A stretch of 64,000 nt of DNA from Paracoccaceae bacterium (GTDB lineage Bacteria > Pseudomonadota > Alphaproteobacteria > Rhodobacterales > Rhodobacteraceae), in NCBI GenBank assembly GCA_027486345.1, contig JAIXPH010000001.1, positions 42,798 to 106,797 on the forward strand, in the 5' to 3' direction. Under the pieces are notes generated by a model. It did no database searches and was not told where the DNA came from. It saw only the letters and a program-made list of their open reading frames with translations. The first letter of the stretch is position 1; every line of letters starts with the position of its first letter. This document shows positions 53,542 through 63,894 of the stretch, one piece after another. Both the position numbers and the translations under genes were made by a program.

Positions 53542-54735
53542 ATGAATATCCACGAATATCAGGCCAAGGCGCTGCTGCGCCAATATGGCGTCCCGGTGTC
53601 GGATGGGCGCGTGGTCCTGAAGGCCGAGGAAGCCAAGACCGCGGCCGGTGAGCTGGACGGACCGCTTTGGGTCGTCAAGGCGCAGATCCATGCCGGTGGC
53701 CGTGGCAAGGGCCATTTCAAGGAACCCGAAGCGGGCGAAAAGGGCGGCGTGCGTCTGGCCCGTTCCGTGGAAGAAGCCGAACAATTCGCCCGCCAGATGC
53801 TGGGCCGCACGCTGGTGACGATCCAGACCGGACCGGCCGGCAAGCAGGTCAACCGCATCTACATCGAAGACGGTTCGGACATCGAACGCGAACTCTACCT
53901 CGCGATGCTGATCGACCGCAAATCCAGCCGCGTGTCCTTTGTCGCCTCGACCGAAGGCGGGATGTCGATTGAGGACGTGGCGCATGACACGCCCGAAAAG
54001 ATCGTCTCCTTCGACATCGACCCCGCAACCGGCTTTTCCGATTTTCACGGCCGCCGCGTCGCCTTCGCGCTGAAGCTGGAAGGCAATCAGGTCAAGCAAT
54101 GCGTGGCGCTGGTGAAGAACTTGTATCGGCTGTTCATGGAAAAAGACATGGACATGCTGGAGATCAACCCGCTGGTCGTGATGACCAACGGAAACCTGAA
54201 GTGCCTTGACGCCAAGATGGGCTTTGATGGCAACGCGATGTACCGCCACGCCGACATCGCTGCCCTGCGCGACGAATCCGAAGAAGACCCGAAAGAGCTG
54301 GCCGCGTCGAAGTTCGATCTGAACTACATCGCGCTGGACGGTGAGATCGGCTGCATGGTGAACGGCGCGGGCCTTGCGATGGCCACGATGGACATCATCA
54401 AGCTTTATGGCGCCGAACCGGCCAACTTCCTCGACGTCGGCGGCGGCGCGACCAAGGAGAAGGTGACCGAAGCCTTCAAGATCATCACCTCTGACCCGAA
54501 CGTCAAAGGCATCCTCGTCAATATCTTCGGCGGCATCATGCGCTGCGACATCATCGCCGAAGGCGTGCTGGCCGCGGTCAAGGAAGTCGGCCTGCAAGTG
54601 CCGCTGGTCGTCCGTCTGGAAGGCACCAATGTCGAGTTGGGCAAGAAGATCATCAACGAATCCGGCCTGAACGTGATCGCCGCCGACAACCTGTCGGACG
54701 CGGCGCAGAAGATCGTCAAGGCTGTGAAGGGCTGA
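53542..54735 (+). CDS. sucC: succinyl-CoA synthetase beta subunit
   Basis: A 397-residue ADP-forming subunit. The ATP-grasp domain begins [37 protein letters not shown] and LEINPLVV are ATP/Mg motifs; the C-terminal part carries [15 protein letters not shown] and [16 protein letters not shown]. With SucD it converts succinyl-CoA to succinate and makes ATP. The ATG at 53542 was chosen; upstream codons to 53500 are not typical. First gene of the rightward suc run. Confidence 0.97.
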   Translation: MNIHEYQAKALLRQYGVPVSDGRVVLKAEEAKTAAGELDGPLWVVKAQIHAGGRGKGHFKEPEAGEKGGVRLARSVEEAEQFARQMLGRTLVTIQTGPAGKQVNRIYIEDGSDIERELYLAMLIDRKSSRVSFVASTEGGMSIEDVAHDTPEKIVSFDIDPATGFSDFHGRRVAFALKLEGNQVKQCVALVKNLYRLFMEKDMDMLEINPLVVMTNGNLKCLDAKMGFDGNAMYRHADIAALRDESEEDPKELAASKFDLNYIALDGEIGCMVNGAGLAMATMDIIKLYGAEPANFLDVGGGATKEKVTEAFKIITSDPNVKGILVNIFGGIMRCDIIAEGVLAAVKEVGLQVPLVVRLEGTNVELGKKIINESGLNVIAADNLSDAAQKIVKAVKG

Positions 54736-54740
54736 TCCTG

Positions 54741-55202
54741 ATGCTGCGCTGTGCTGTTCCGGTGATCCTGTTGGCCTTTGCCCCGCTGCCCGCGCTGGCG
54801 GATGACGCGGACGCGATGCGTCAGGCGATCAGCTTTTGCTTTGACACCGAAGGCGATGTCGAGGCGCTGACCGAACGGGTCAAATCGGATGGCTGGACGG
54901 CGGAACGCGATGACGAGATGGGGTTGGTAAACTTCTACACCGAAGCTTCCGCCAACACCTTTGGCTTCATCGCGACCGACGGCAGCTTTTGCCACGCGGA
55001 AAGCATGAGCCTGTCCAGCGAGGACACGGCGATGATCATGCAAGAGGTGGTGGCAGAGTATGAATACGACTTCGACAAGGACGACATGGGCTGCACCATG
55101 CTCAGCTTTGCCGGGTTCGGTTCGGCCACCATCACTTCGGGCGGGCAAGACCCGATCTGCGGCGCGGAAAACAACAGCGCGGTGCGCTTCAATTTCGAAT
55201 GA
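54741..55202 (+). CDS. exported hypothetical protein between sucC and sucD
   Basis: A 153-residue protein. Signal peptide MLRCAVPVILLAFAPLPALA with cleavage near ALA/DD. The mature domain has four cysteines (SFCFDTE, SFCHAE, MGCTML, PICGAEN) that could make two disulfides, and is acidic. No domain is recognised. It starts 5 bp after sucC and ends 59 bp before sucD, so it is translated from the TCA transcript although it is periplasmic. Confidence 0.8.
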   Translation: MLRCAVPVILLAFAPLPALADDADAMRQAISFCFDTEGDVEALTERVKSDGWTAERDDEMGLVNFYTEASANTFGFIATDGSFCHAESMSLSSEDTAMIMQEVVAEYEYDFDKDDMGCTMLSFAGFGSATITSGGQDPICGAENNSAVRFNFE

Positions 55203-55261
55203 ACGGCGGGCCGGTGTGACCGGCCTGCACCCTGAGACGACAACCCGAAGGAACGCCGAAC

Positions 55262-56146
55262 ATGGCCGTACTCGTCAACGAAAACACCAAGGTGATCTGC
55301 CAGGGCTTCACCGGCAGCCAAGGCACCTTCCATTCCGAACAGGCCATTGCGTACGGCACCAAGATGGTCGGCGGCGTGACCCCCGGCAAAGGCGGCACCA
55401 CCCACCTGAACCTGCCGGTGTTCGACTCTGTCCACGAGGCGCGCGAAAGGACCGGGGCCAATGCGACCGTGATCTATGTGCCGCCGCCCTTTGCCGCCGA
55501 CTCGATCCTTGAGGCGATCGATGCCGAGATGGAACTGATCGTGGCCATCACCGAAGGCATCCCGGTCCTGGACATGATGAAGGTCAAGCGGGCGCTGCTG
55601 AACTCCAAATCCCGCCTGATCGGGCCGAACTGCCCCGGCGTGATGACGCCGGACGCCTGCAAGATCGGCATCATGCCCGGGTCGATCTTCAAGCGCGGCA
55701 AGGTCGGTGTGGTGTCACGTTCCGGCACCCTGACCTATGAGGCGGTGAAGCAGACCACAGATATTGGTCTGGGTCAGTCCAGCGCCGTTGGGATTGGTGG
55801 CGACCCGATCAAGGGGACCGAGCATATTGACGTGCTGGAAATGTTCCTCGCCGATCCTGAGACGGAATCGATCATCATGATCGGCGAAATCGGTGGCGCG
55901 GCGGAAGAAGATGCCGCGCAATTCCTGGCCGATGAGAAAAAGCGTGGCCGCTGGAAGCCGACTGCCGGCTTCATCGCGGGCCGCACCGCGCCTCCGGGCC
56001 GCCGCATGGGCCATGCTGGCGCGATCGTTGCAGGTGGCAAGGGCGACGCGCAGTCCAAGATCGAGGCGATGCTTTCGGCAGGCATCGTCGTGGCCGACAG
56101 CCCGGCGACGCTGGGCGAGGCCGTGCTGAAGGCGATGGGCAAGTAA
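55262..56146 (+). CDS. sucD: succinyl-CoA synthetase alpha subunit
   Basis: A 294-residue subunit. CoA-binding [36 protein letters not shown] and [19 protein letters not shown] are present; the phosphohistidine is in [15 protein letters not shown]. Expected length for the alpha subunit. AAGGA stands about 10 nt before the ATG. It pairs with SucC. Confidence 0.97.
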   Translation: MAVLVNENTKVICQGFTGSQGTFHSEQAIAYGTKMVGGVTPGKGGTTHLNLPVFDSVHEARERTGANATVIYVPPPFAADSILEAIDAEMELIVAITEGIPVLDMMKVKRALLNSKSRLIGPNCPGVMTPDACKIGIMPGSIFKRGKVGVVSRSGTLTYEAVKQTTDIGLGQSSAVGIGGDPIKGTEHIDVLEMFLADPETESIIMIGEIGGAAEEDAAQFLADEKKRGRWKPTAGFIAGRTAPPGRRMGHAGAIVAGGKGDAQSKIEAMLSAGIVVADSPATLGEAVLKAMGK

Positions 56147-56157
56147 GGAGAGGCGCG

Positions 56158-56304
56158 ATGGAGGAGATGGAGATGGACCTGCGCACCAAGACCGTCATCG
56201 CCTCTTTCATCGCGCTGATCGGCCTGCTGGCCGTGACAGCCTATGCGTCCCTGCATCGGGCCGAAGCCAATCCCGCCTTTCGCGCTGCGATTTTCGGCCA
56301 ATAA
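56158..56304 (+). CDS. small single-span membrane protein between sucD and sucA
   Basis: A 48-residue frame too short for usual gene calls: MEEMEMDLRTKTVIAS, then FIALIGLLAVTAYASLHRAE. AAGGAG is 7 nt before the ATG. One hydrophobic helix (about residues 13-31) with a positively charged N-terminal flank (RTK) and C-terminal HRAE. A start at the third Met is possible. Its conserved-looking features and ribosome-binding site suggest a real small protein, perhaps related to assembly or regulation of the oxoglutarate dehydrogenase complex; no homology is asserted. Confidence 0.55.
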   Translation: MEEMEMDLRTKTVIASFIALIGLLAVTAYASLHRAEANPAFRAAIFGQ

Positions 56305-56322
56305 GCCGTCATAACACCGGTG

Positions 56323-56345
56323 CGGCGGGGAGACCCGCCCCGCCG
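56323..56345. other. stem-loop between small ORFs before sucA
   Basis: CGGCGGGG (56323-56330) pairs with CCCCGCCG (56338-56345) around AGACCCG. No U-tail follows; GGGAGG of the next SD comes 2 bp later, so the stem could limit translation there or mark a processing site. Confidence 0.55.
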
Positions 56346-56358
56346 ATGGGAGGAAGAG

Positions 56359-56466
56359 ATGATGACCACGCCCCTGCCCGACCCCGCCGCGCGCCCCATC
56401 GGTGCGCCGTTGGCATGTGCGGCGATCACATTTCCGGCCCCGCCCCTGACACTTCTCCGCGCCTGA
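56359..56466 (+). CDS. possible 35-residue leader ORF upstream of sucA
   Basis: The frame MMTTPLPDPAARPIGAP continues to a TGA at 56464-56466. GGGAGGAAGAG stands directly before the ATG, one of the strongest ribosome-binding sites in the region. The peptide is Pro/Ala-rich with no clear domain. It ends 36 bp before sucA, so it could be a leader peptide. Coding status is uncertain. Confidence 0.4.
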   Translation: MMTTPLPDPAARPIGAPLACAAITFPAPPLTLLRA

Positions 56467-56502
56467 CCCCAGATAAGCCCGCCCCCCGCGAGGACAAAGA
56501 CC

Positions 56503-59463
56503 ATGACCGAACACAGCCCCAACGACCAGTTCCGCGCCTCGGCCTTTCTGGATGGCGCGAATGCCGACTACATCGACCAGCTTCAGGCCCGCTATGCCGC
56601 CGACCCCGCCTCGGTGGATGCGGCATGGGCCGAGTTGTTCCGCAGCCTGGGTGACAGCGAGTTGGACGCCAAGCGCGCGGCCTCTGGCCCGTCCTGGGCG
56701 CGCGCCGACTGGCCGCCCTCGCCTGCCGATGACCTGACCGCCGCGATGACGGGCGAATGGCCCGCTGCCCCGGCCAAGGAAGGCAAGGCGGCGGCGCAGA
56801 AGATCGCGGCCAAGGCCGAGGAAAAGGGCGTCAGCCTGACCGACGCGCAGTTGCAGCGGGCGGTGCTGGATTCGGTGCGTGCCTTGATGCTGATCCGGGC
56901 CTACCGCATCCGGGGTCACCTGATCGCCGATGTCGATCCGCTGCAGATGCGCGACCAGACTCCCCACCCGGAACTGGACCCGCGGTCCTATGGCTTCTCG
57001 GAAGCTGACATGGACCGGCCGATCTTCCTCGATAAGGTGCTGGGACTCGAGATGGCCTCCATGCGCCAGATCATGGAGATCGTGAAGCGCACCTATTGCG
57101 GCACCTTCGCGCTGCAATACATGCACATCTCGGACCCAGAACAGGCCGGGTGGCTGAAGGAACGCATCGAAGGGTACGGCAAGGAAATCGCCTTCACCCG
57201 CGAAGGGCGCAAGGCGATCCTGAACAAGCTGGTCGAGGCGGAAGGCTATGAGAAGTTCCTGCATGTCAAATACATGGGGACCAAGCGTTTCGGTCTGGAC
57301 GGCGGCGAGGCGCTGATCCCGGCGATGGAGCAGATCATCAAGCGCGGCGGTGCGCTTGGGGTCAAGGAAATCGTCATCGGCATGCCCCACCGGGGCCGTC
57401 TGAACGTCTTGGCCAATGTGATGGCCAAGCCCTACCGCGCGATCTTCCACGAATTCCAGGGCGGGTCTTACAAGCCCGAGGATGTGGATGGCTCGGGCGA
57501 CGTGAAGTATCACCTTGGGGCATCATCGGACCGGACCTTTGACGGCAACACTGTCCACCTGTCCCTGACCGCGAACCCGTCCCACCTTGAAGCCGTCAAC
57601 CCGGTCGTCCTCGGCAAGGTCCGCGCCAAGCAGGACCAGTTGAACGACCGCGTGGACCGCACGGCGGTGATGCCGATCCTGCTGCACGGCGATGCGGCCT
57701 TTGCGGGGCAGGGCGTCGTGGCGGAATGTTTTGGCCTGTCGGGGCTGAAGGGCCACCGCACGGGTGGCACGATGCATATCGTGGTGAACAACCAGATCGG
57801 GTTCACCACTGCGCCATCCTACAGCCGCTCCAGCCCCTATCCCACGGACATCGCGCTGATGGTGGAAGCACCGATTTTCCACGTCAACGGCGATGACCCC
57901 GAAGCCGTGGTGCATGCCGCCCGCGTGGCGACAGAGTTCCGCCAGAAGTTCCACAAGGATGTGGTGCTGGACATCATCTGCTACCGCCGCTTTGGTCACA
58001 ACGAAGGCGACGAGCCGATGTTCACCAACCCGGCGATGTACACCCGCATCAAGAAGCAGAAGACCACGCTTCAGCTTTACACCGAACGTCTGGTCAAGGA
58101 CGGCCTGATCCCCGAGGGCGAGATCGAGGATATGAAGGCGGCCTTCCAGGCCAAGCTCAATGAAGAGTACGAGATCGGCAAGAACTTCAAGCCGAACAAG
58201 GCCGACTGGCTGGATGGCCGCTGGTCCGGGCTTGACCGCGAGGGCGAGGACTACACCCCCGGCGACACCGCGATCAAACCGGAGGTGATGCAGGAAGTGG
58301 GCGCCGCCCTGACCCGCATTCCCGAGGGCTTTGACATCCACAAGACCGTGGCGCGCCAGCTTGAGGCGAAGAAGCAGATGTTCGCCACCGGCACCGGCTT
58401 TGACTGGGCGACGGCAGAGGCGCTGGCGTTCGGCAGTCTGGCGACCGAAGGCTTCCCGGTGCGTCTGTCCGGTCAGGACTGCACGCGCGGCACCTTCAGC
58501 CAGCGCCATTCGGCCTTTGTCGATCAATCGACGGAAGAACGGCACTATCCGCTGAACCACATCCGCGCGGGTCAGGCGAAGTACGAAGTCATCGACTCCA
58601 TGCTGTCGGAATATGCGGTCTTGGGTTTTGAATACGGCTATTCGCTGGCTGAACCCAACACCCTGACCCTGTGGGAAGCGCAGTTCGGCGACTTCGCCAA
58701 CGGCGCGCAGATCATGTTCGACCAGTTCATCAACTCGGGCGAGCGCAAGTGGCTGCGGATGTCGGGTCTGGTGATGCTGCTGCCGCACGGGTTTGAAGGT
58801 CAGGGGCCGGAACACTCGTCCGCCCGTCTGGAACGCTTCCTGCAAAACTCGGCCGAGGATAACTGGATCGTCGCCAACTGTTCGACCCCGGCGAACTATT
58901 TCCACATCCTGCGTCGTCAGATTCACCGCAGCTTCCGCAAGCCTCTGGTGCTGATGACGCCGAAATCGCTGCTGCGCCACCCGATGTGCGTCAGCGATGC
59001 GGCGGATTTCACCACGGGGTCCACCTTCCACCGCGTGCTGTGGGATGATGCGCAGAAGGGTCATTCCGACCTGACCCTGCGCCCCGATGCCGAGATCAAG
59101 CGTGTCGTGATCTGCTCGGGCAAGGTCTATTATGACCTTCTGGCCGAACGCGACAAGCGCGGGCTGGACGGCGTCTATCTTCTGCGTCTGGAACAGTTCT
59201 ACCCCTTCCCGGCCATGTCCATGGTCAAGGAGCTGGAACGTTTCAAGGGCGCGGAAATCGTCTGGTGCCAGGAAGAGCCGAAGAACCAGGGCGGCTGGAG
59301 CTTTGTCGAACCCAACCTCGAATGGGTGCTGACCAAGATCGGGGCCAAGCAGACGCGCGCCACCTATGCCGGTCGCGCCGCCAGCGCCTCGCCCGCCACG
59401 GGTCTGGCCTCGCGCCACAAGGCCGAACAGGAAGCGTTGGTCAACGACGCGCTCGGGAACTGA
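56503..59463 (+). CDS. sucA: 2-oxoglutarate dehydrogenase E1 component
   Basis: A 986-residue thiamine diphosphate-dependent decarboxylase. The N-terminal helix segment DFR-like ([19 protein letters not shown]) binds the E2/E3 core. ThDP and Mg motifs: [52 protein letters not shown] and [22 protein letters not shown]-terminal transketolase part: [16 protein letters not shown] and [19 protein letters not shown]. It decarboxylates 2-oxoglutarate and succinylates E2. Length and motifs are complete. Confidence 0.97.
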   Translation: MTEHSPNDQFRASAFLDGANADYIDQLQARYAADPASVDAAWAELFRSLGDSELDAKRAASGPSWARADWPPSPADDLTAAMTGEWPAAPAKEGKAAAQKIAAKAEEKGVSLTDAQLQRAVLDSVRALMLIRAYRIRGHLIADVDPLQMRDQTPHPELDPRSYGFSEADMDRPIFLDKVLGLEMASMRQIMEIVKRTYCGTFALQYMHISDPEQAGWLKERIEGYGKEIAFTREGRKAILNKLVEAEGYEKFLHVKYMGTKRFGLDGGEALIPAMEQIIKRGGALGVKEIVIGMPHRGRLNVLANVMAKPYRAIFHEFQGGSYKPEDVDGSGDVKYHLGASSDRTFDGNTVHLSLTANPSHLEAVNPVVLGKVRAKQDQLNDRVDRTAVMPILLHGDAAFAGQGVVAECFGLSGLKGHRTGGTMHIVVNNQIGFTTAPSYSRSSPYPTDIALMVEAPIFHVNGDDPEAVVHAARVATEFRQKFHKDVVLDIICYRRFGHNEGDEPMFTNPAMYTRIKKQKTTLQLYTERLVKDGLIPEGEIEDMKAAFQAKLNEEYEIGKNFKPNKADWLDGRWSGLDREGEDYTPGDTAIKPEVMQEVGAALTRIPEGFDIHKTVARQLEAKKQMFATGTGFDWATAEALAFGSLATEGFPVRLSGQDCTRGTFSQRHSAFVDQSTEERHYPLNHIRAGQAKYEVIDSMLSEYAVLGFEYGYSLAEPNTLTLWEAQFGDFANGAQIMFDQFINSGERKWLRMSGLVMLLPHGFEGQGPEHSSARLERFLQNSAEDNWIVANCSTPANYFHILRRQIHRSFRKPLVLMTPKSLLRHPMCVSDAADFTTGSTFHRVLWDDAQKGHSDLTLRPDAEIKRVVICSGKVYYDLLAERDKRGLDGVYLLRLEQFYPFPAMSMVKELERFKGAEIVWCQEEPKNQGGWSFVEPNLEWVLTKIGAKQTRATYAGRAASASPATGLASRHKAEQEALVNDALGN

Positions 59464-59549
59464 GCCAAGGGATAACCGCCGGACGGCCTCACCCGTCCGG
59501 CGACATGGAACCGAAAAGACGCGCCGGGACAGGCGCAGGAGAGACGAAG

Positions 59550-60767
59550 ATGACCGATGTTATGGTGCCCGCCCTTGGCGAAAGCGTGTCCGAGGCCACC
59601 GTTTCGACCTGGTTCAAGAAGCCGGGCGATTTCGTGAAGCAGGACGAGATGCTGTGCGAGCTTGAGACTGACAAGGTGTCGGTCGAGGTTCCCAGCCCTG
59701 TGTCCGGTGTGCTGGCCGAAATCATCGCGCCCGAAGGGGCGACCGTGGCCGCCAACGCGCGTCTGGCCATCGTGACCGAAGGCGCTGCCGCTGCTGCGCC
59801 CGCCGCGGCACCTGCGGCCAAGGCTGCGGCGCCGGTCGTGGCCGCGGCACCCGCCGCCAAGGATGTCGAGGACGCCCCCGCCGCCAAAAAGGCGATGGCC
59901 GAGGCGGGCCTGTCTGCCGCGCAGGTGCAGGGCACCGGCCGCGATGGCCGCGTGATGAAGGAAGACGTGGCGCGCGCCGTGGCCTCGGTCGCAGCGCCGG
60001 CACCGGTCGTCGCCCCGGCCCCTGCCCCGGTCTCCGTACCGCGCGGGCCGGTCGCCGCCGATGATGCCGCACGCGAGGAACGGGTGAAGATGACCCGCCT
60101 GCGCCAGACCATCGCCCGCCGCCTGAAGGACGCGCAGAACACCGCCGCGATGTTGACCACCTACAACGAGGTGGACATGTCCGGCATCATGGATGTGCGC
60201 AACACCTACAAGGACGCGTTCGAGAAGAAGCACGGCGTCAAGATGGGCTTCATGTCCTTCTTCGTGAAGGCCTGCACCCATGCGCTGAAGGAAGTGCCCG
60301 AGGTCAACGCCGAAATCGATGGCACCGATGTGATCTACAAGAACTACGTCCATATGGGCGTGGCCGTGGGTACGCCGAATGGTCTGGTGGTGCCGGTGGT
60401 GCGCGACGCCGATCAGATGGGCTTTGCCGCCATCGAGAAGAAGATCGCCGAACTGGGCGTCCGCGCCCGTGACGGCAAGCTGAGCATGGCCGAAATGCAG
60501 GGCGGGTCCTTCACGATCTCGAACGGCGGTGTCTATGGCTCGCTGATGTCCTCGCCCATCCTGAACCCGCCGCAATCGGGTATCCTTGGCATGCACAAGA
60601 TCCAGGACCGCCCGGTGGTGGTGAACGGCCAGATCGTGATCCGCCCGATGATGTATCTGGCGCTGAGCTATGATCACCGCATCGTGGACGGCAAAGGCGC
60701 AGTGACCTTCCTCGTGCGCGTCAAAGAGGCCCTTGAGGATCCGCGCCGTCTGCTGATGGATCTCTGA
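59550..60767 (+). CDS. sucB: 2-oxoglutarate dehydrogenase E2, dihydrolipoyl succinyltransferase
   Basis: A 405-residue protein with one lipoyl domain (residues 1-77; [20 protein letters not shown], lipoylated Lys42 in ETDKVSVEV), an Ala/Pro-rich linker, an E3-binding domain ([24 protein letters not shown], about 105-145) and the catalytic domain (from about 175) with [20 protein letters not shown] and the active-site [16 protein letters not shown]. The ATG at 59550 was chosen over an upstream frame. It is 86 bp after sucA. Confidence 0.97.
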   Translation: MTDVMVPALGESVSEATVSTWFKKPGDFVKQDEMLCELETDKVSVEVPSPVSGVLAEIIAPEGATVAANARLAIVTEGAAAAAPAAAPAAKAAAPVVAAAPAAKDVEDAPAAKKAMAEAGLSAAQVQGTGRDGRVMKEDVARAVASVAAPAPVVAPAPAPVSVPRGPVAADDAAREERVKMTRLRQTIARRLKDAQNTAAMLTTYNEVDMSGIMDVRNTYKDAFEKKHGVKMGFMSFFVKACTHALKEVPEVNAEIDGTDVIYKNYVHMGVAVGTPNGLVVPVVRDADQMGFAAIEKKIAELGVRARDGKLSMAEMQGGSFTISNGGVYGSLMSSPILNPPQSGILGMHKIQDRPVVVNGQIVIRPMMYLALSYDHRIVDGKGAVTFLVRVKEALEDPRRLLMDL

Positions 60768-60779
60768 GGATCGCACAAA

Positions 60780-60826
60780 GGTGCGCGCCGATGCGCACCC
60801 TGCGGCGGGGCGGTGATTGCCCCGCC
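60780..60826. terminator. double hairpin after sucB
   Basis: GGTGCGC/GCGCACC (60780-60786 with 60793-60799) and GGCGGGGC/GCCCCGCC (60804-60811 with 60819-60826). Neither has a U-tail; they may be processing or stability elements rather than terminators, since lpd lies further on. Confidence 0.5.
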
Positions 60827-60850
60827 AATTGACCGCGCTGCATTGCGGAT

Positions 60851-61837
60851 ATGATGACCGAAGTCGCCCCCCTTTCGCCCTCTCAGCCCGAACCGGCGGC
60901 GCTGGTCTCCTGCATGCGGGATGAGGGGATGTTCATCCTCGAATGGGTGGCGTTTCATCAGGTCATTGGCTTTGACCGCATCGTCATCTGCTCCAACGAT
61001 TGCAGCGACGGCAGCGACACGCTTCTGGACCGGTTGCAGGCCGCAGGCGTCTTGACCCACCTGCGCCACCGGGTCCCCCCCGGCGGACGCCCGCAGGATC
61101 AGGGGCTGGCGCTGGCGTTCAGGCATCTGCACGGCACCGATGCCGAATGGCTGTGCCATCTGGATGCGGACGAATTCCTCAACATCGGGCACGGGGCGGG
61201 ACGGGTCGCCGACCTGCTGGCGGTGGCGGGCAAGGGCGATGTGATCGCGCTGCCGTGGCGGCTGTTCGGGGACAGCGGTCATCACCGCTGGCCGGGCGCG
61301 ACACTGCCGCATTTCCTGCGCTGCGAGTCCGCCCCGGACCCGGACACGATCAGCCACAAGTCGATCTACCGCTTCCGCAGATTTCAGGCCGCGACCGACC
61401 ACATGCCGATCCGGCCCCTGATCGACCACCCCGTCGTGCGCAACGCGGCGGGTTTTGCCCTGCACAGCGGGACGGTGATGGACGGCCACCACATCCGCTT
61501 TCACCCCGCCGACCGGGTCTGGCGTCCGCGCCTCGCGGTCATCAACCATTACGCCATCCGGTCCACCGATTGCTTTGCGCTACGCGAACGTCGCGGGCGC
61601 GGCTGGCATGCGGATCAGGGCGGGAAATACGCGCTGGAGGGGCACTGGCACCGTCGCGCCAACCGCAACGAAGGCAGCAACCGCAGCATCCTGCGGCACT
61701 GGCCCGCCACGCGGCACCGGATGGCCGCCCTGCGCGCCCTGCCCGGCGTGGCCGCCGCCGAGGCCGCCTGCGTTGCGTGGTTCGAAGCCGCCCGCGCCAA
61801 TCTGACCGTGTTGCAACCGCTGACAGGAGTGATCTGA
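60851..61837 (+). CDS. glycosyltransferase family 2-like protein
   Basis: A 328-residue protein. The N-terminal LVSCMRDEGMFILEWVAFHQ and IVICSNDCSDGSDTLLDRLQ with HLDADEFLNIG (DxD-type metal site) resemble the family 2 glycosyltransferases that act on surface glycans in Rhodobacterales (related to DUF23/GT92-like). The C-terminal HYAIRSTDCFALRERRGRG is typical of the group. Acceptor and donor are unknown. It starts 83 bp after sucB, with the hairpins in between, and overlaps the next gene by one base. Confidence 0.8.
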   Translation: MMTEVAPLSPSQPEPAALVSCMRDEGMFILEWVAFHQVIGFDRIVICSNDCSDGSDTLLDRLQAAGVLTHLRHRVPPGGRPQDQGLALAFRHLHGTDAEWLCHLDADEFLNIGHGAGRVADLLAVAGKGDVIALPWRLFGDSGHHRWPGATLPHFLRCESAPDPDTISHKSIYRFRRFQAATDHMPIRPLIDHPVVRNAAGFALHSGTVMDGHHIRFHPADRVWRPRLAVINHYAIRSTDCFALRERRGRGWHADQGGKYALEGHWHRRANRNEGSNRSILRHWPATRHRMAALRALPGVAAAEAACVAWFEAARANLTVLQPLTGVI

Positions 61838-62232
61838 TGACGCCGGAACTGACCGCCCTCACCCTCGCCGCGCTGTTGCAGATGGGGCAATTCATCCTCT
61901 TTGCCCTGCCCGCCAATCTGGAACTGGGCACGCGCTACACCATGTCGCCCCGCGACAAGGCGCCGGAACGGCCGTTTTCCACCATGACCGGGCGGATGCA
62001 GCGCGCGCTGAACAACCACTTTGAGGGGTTGATCCTCTTTACCCTCGCCGTCGTCGTGGTCACGCTGTCGGGCCAGGCCGATGGTTTCACCGCCGTCTGT
62101 GCCTGGACCTATCTGGTGGCGCGGGTGCTTTATGTCCCGGCCTATGCCTTTGGCCTTGTGCCATGGCGCTCTGTCATCTGGGCGGTCAGCTGGTTCGCCA
62201 CCTTGGCGATGCTGCTGGCCTGTCTGATCTGA
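61837..62232 (+). CDS. MAPEG family membrane protein
   Basis: A 131-residue protein with four hydrophobic spans (LTALTLAALLQMGQFILFALP; LILFTLAVVVVTLSG; AVCAWTYLVARVLYVPAYAFG; WAVSWFATLAMLLACLI). RALNNHFEGLILF and ARVLYVPAYAFG match the MAPEG (membrane-associated eicosanoid/glutathione metabolism) pattern. Its start codon overlaps the glycosyltransferase stop (TGATG). Function in bacteria is mostly unknown. Confidence 0.82.
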   Translation: MTPELTALTLAALLQMGQFILFALPANLELGTRYTMSPRDKAPERPFSTMTGRMQRALNNHFEGLILFTLAVVVVTLSGQADGFTAVCAWTYLVARVLYVPAYAFGLVPWRSVIWAVSWFATLAMLLACLI

Positions 62233-62289
62233 TCCCACTCCCCGCGCCGCCAGACGGGCTGGCGCGACCCGCATCCAAGGAGACCTCTC

Positions 62290-63678
62290 ATGGCTGAATT
62301 CGACGTCATCATCATCGGCGGTGGCCCCGGCGGCTATGTTTGCGCCATCCGCTGCGCACAACTGGGCCTGAAAACCGCCGTGGTCGAAGGCCGCGAGACG
62401 CTGGGCGGCACCTGCCTGAACGTGGGCTGCATCCCGTCCAAGGCGCTCTTGAACGCCACGCATCACCTGCACGAGGCGCAGGAGAATTTCGAAAAGATGG
62501 GCCTGATGGGCGCGGCCCCGACCGTCGATTGGGCCAAGATGCTGGCCTATAAATCCGACGTGATCGGCCAGAACACCAAGGGCATCGAATTCCTGTTCAA
62601 GAAGAACAAGGTGACCTGGCTGAAGGGTTGGGGATCGATCCCTGCCGCAGGGCAAGTCAAGGTGGGCGACGAGGTGCATTCCGCCAAGTCCATCGTCATC
62701 GCCACGGGGTCGGAGTCCTCGTCCCTGCCGGGCGTGACGGTGGATGAAAAGATCGTCGTCACCTCCACCGGCGCGCTGGACCTAGCGCGCATTCCGCAAA
62801 AGCTGGTGGTGATCGGCGCAGGCGTGATCGGGCTTGAGATGGGATCGGTCTATGCCCGTCTGGGGGCCGAGGTGACGGTGGTCGAATACCTTGACGCGAT
62901 CACCCCCGGCATGGATGCCGAGGTGGCAAAGAGCTTCCAGCGCCTCTTGACCAAACAGGGGCTGAAATTCGTCATGGGTGCCGCCGTCCAGGGCGTGGAC
63001 GTGGCGGGCGAGGTCGCGACGGTGCGCTACAAGCTGCGCAAGGACGACAGCGAAGCCGCGCTCTCGGCCGACACCGTCCTTGTCGCCACCGGCCGCCGCC
63101 CCTACACCGCCGGACTGGGGCTGGAGGCGTTGGGCGTAGAGATGCTGCCGCGCGGGCAAGTCAAGACGGACGGCCATTTCGCCACCAGCGTGGCGGGCCT
63201 CTATGCCATCGGTGACGCCATCGTCGGCCCGATGCTGGCCCACAAGGCCGAAGACGAGGGCATGGCGCTGGCCGAAATCCTCGCCGGGAAATCGGGCCAT
63301 GTGAATTACGGCGTGATCCCCGGCGTGATCTACACGACACCCGAGGTGGCCAGCGTCGGCAAGACCGAAGAGCAGCTCAAGGAAGAGGGCCGTGCCTACA
63401 AGGTCGGCAAGTTCAGCTTCATGGGCAACGGCCGCGCCAAGGCGGTGTTCCAGGGCGACGGCTTCGTGAAGATCCTCGCCGACAAGGCCACCGACCGCAT
63501 CCTCGGCGCGCATATCATCGGGCCGATGGCAGGCGACCTGATCCACGAGATCTGTGTGGCGATGGAATTCGGGGCCTCGGCGCAAGATCTGGCGCTGACC
63601 TGCCACGCGCACCCGACCTATTCCGAAGCGGTGCGCGAAGCGGCCCTGGCCTGCGGCGACGGCGCGATCCACGCCTGA
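62290..63678 (+). CDS. lpd: dihydrolipoyl dehydrogenase (E3)
   Basis: A 462-residue flavoprotein. FAD-binding [18 protein letters not shown], redox-active disulfide [20 protein letters not shown] (Cys42, Cys47), NAD-binding [20 protein letters not shown], and the active-site His-Glu in [16 protein letters not shown]. It reoxidises lipoyl groups of the 2-oxoglutarate dehydrogenase complex and possibly others. AAGGAG precedes the ATG. It completes the suc run after the glycosyltransferase and MAPEG genes. Confidence 0.97.
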   Translation: MAEFDVIIIGGGPGGYVCAIRCAQLGLKTAVVEGRETLGGTCLNVGCIPSKALLNATHHLHEAQENFEKMGLMGAAPTVDWAKMLAYKSDVIGQNTKGIEFLFKKNKVTWLKGWGSIPAAGQVKVGDEVHSAKSIVIATGSESSSLPGVTVDEKIVVTSTGALDLARIPQKLVVIGAGVIGLEMGSVYARLGAEVTVVEYLDAITPGMDAEVAKSFQRLLTKQGLKFVMGAAVQGVDVAGEVATVRYKLRKDDSEAALSADTVLVATGRRPYTAGLGLEALGVEMLPRGQVKTDGHFATSVAGLYAIGDAIVGPMLAHKAEDEGMALAEILAGKSGHVNYGVIPGVIYTTPEVASVGKTEEQLKEEGRAYKVGKFSFMGNGRAKAVFQGDGFVKILADKATDRILGAHIIGPMAGDLIHEICVAMEFGASAQDLALTCHAHPTYSEAVREAALACGDGAIHA

Positions 63679-63685
63679 TCCTGCA

Positions 63686-63719
63686 GGGGACCGGATGCCC
63701 AGCAGGCCATCCGGTCCCC
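63686..63719 (+). terminator. 12-bp stem-loop after lpd
   Basis: GGGGACCGGATG (63686-63697) pairs perfectly with CATCCGGTCCCC (63708-63719) around a 10-nt loop, 7 bp after the lpd stop. The tail is not U-rich; it may stabilise the 3' end of the suc transcript. Confidence 0.6.
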
Positions 63720-63851
63720 CGCAGCCGCACCGCCCTCCCTGCGGCAGGACCTATGACGCCGAGGTGAAAGGTCGCTGGTCGGGCTCTGACCCGTGCCGTA
63801 CCCATGGTCAAAGCAGAAGAGATCGCACCACACGCCCCGCGATGGACAAGA

Positions 63852-63885
63852 GAAGCGCCGCCTTTTTGGGGCGGCGCTTCCTTTT
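63852..63885 (+). terminator. rho-independent terminator, probably bidirectional
   Basis: GAAGCGCCGCC (63852-63862) pairs with GGCGGCGCTTC (63870-63880) around TTTTTGG, followed rightward by CTTTTT. It lies between lpd and the leftward partial gene and can serve both; 63720-63851 holds no gene that I can support. Confidence 0.85.
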
Positions 63886-63894
63886 TGGGGTGGC

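Noticed and set aside
56323..56502. Riboswitch or known sucA RNA motif upstream of sucA
   Set aside because: I could not match the stem to any RNA family I know; only one hairpin and a small ORF are visible.
57523..59418. 631-codon leftward reading frame
   Set aside because: It lies entirely antisense to sucA, which is complete and full of conserved motifs; no family similarity and shadow-type composition.
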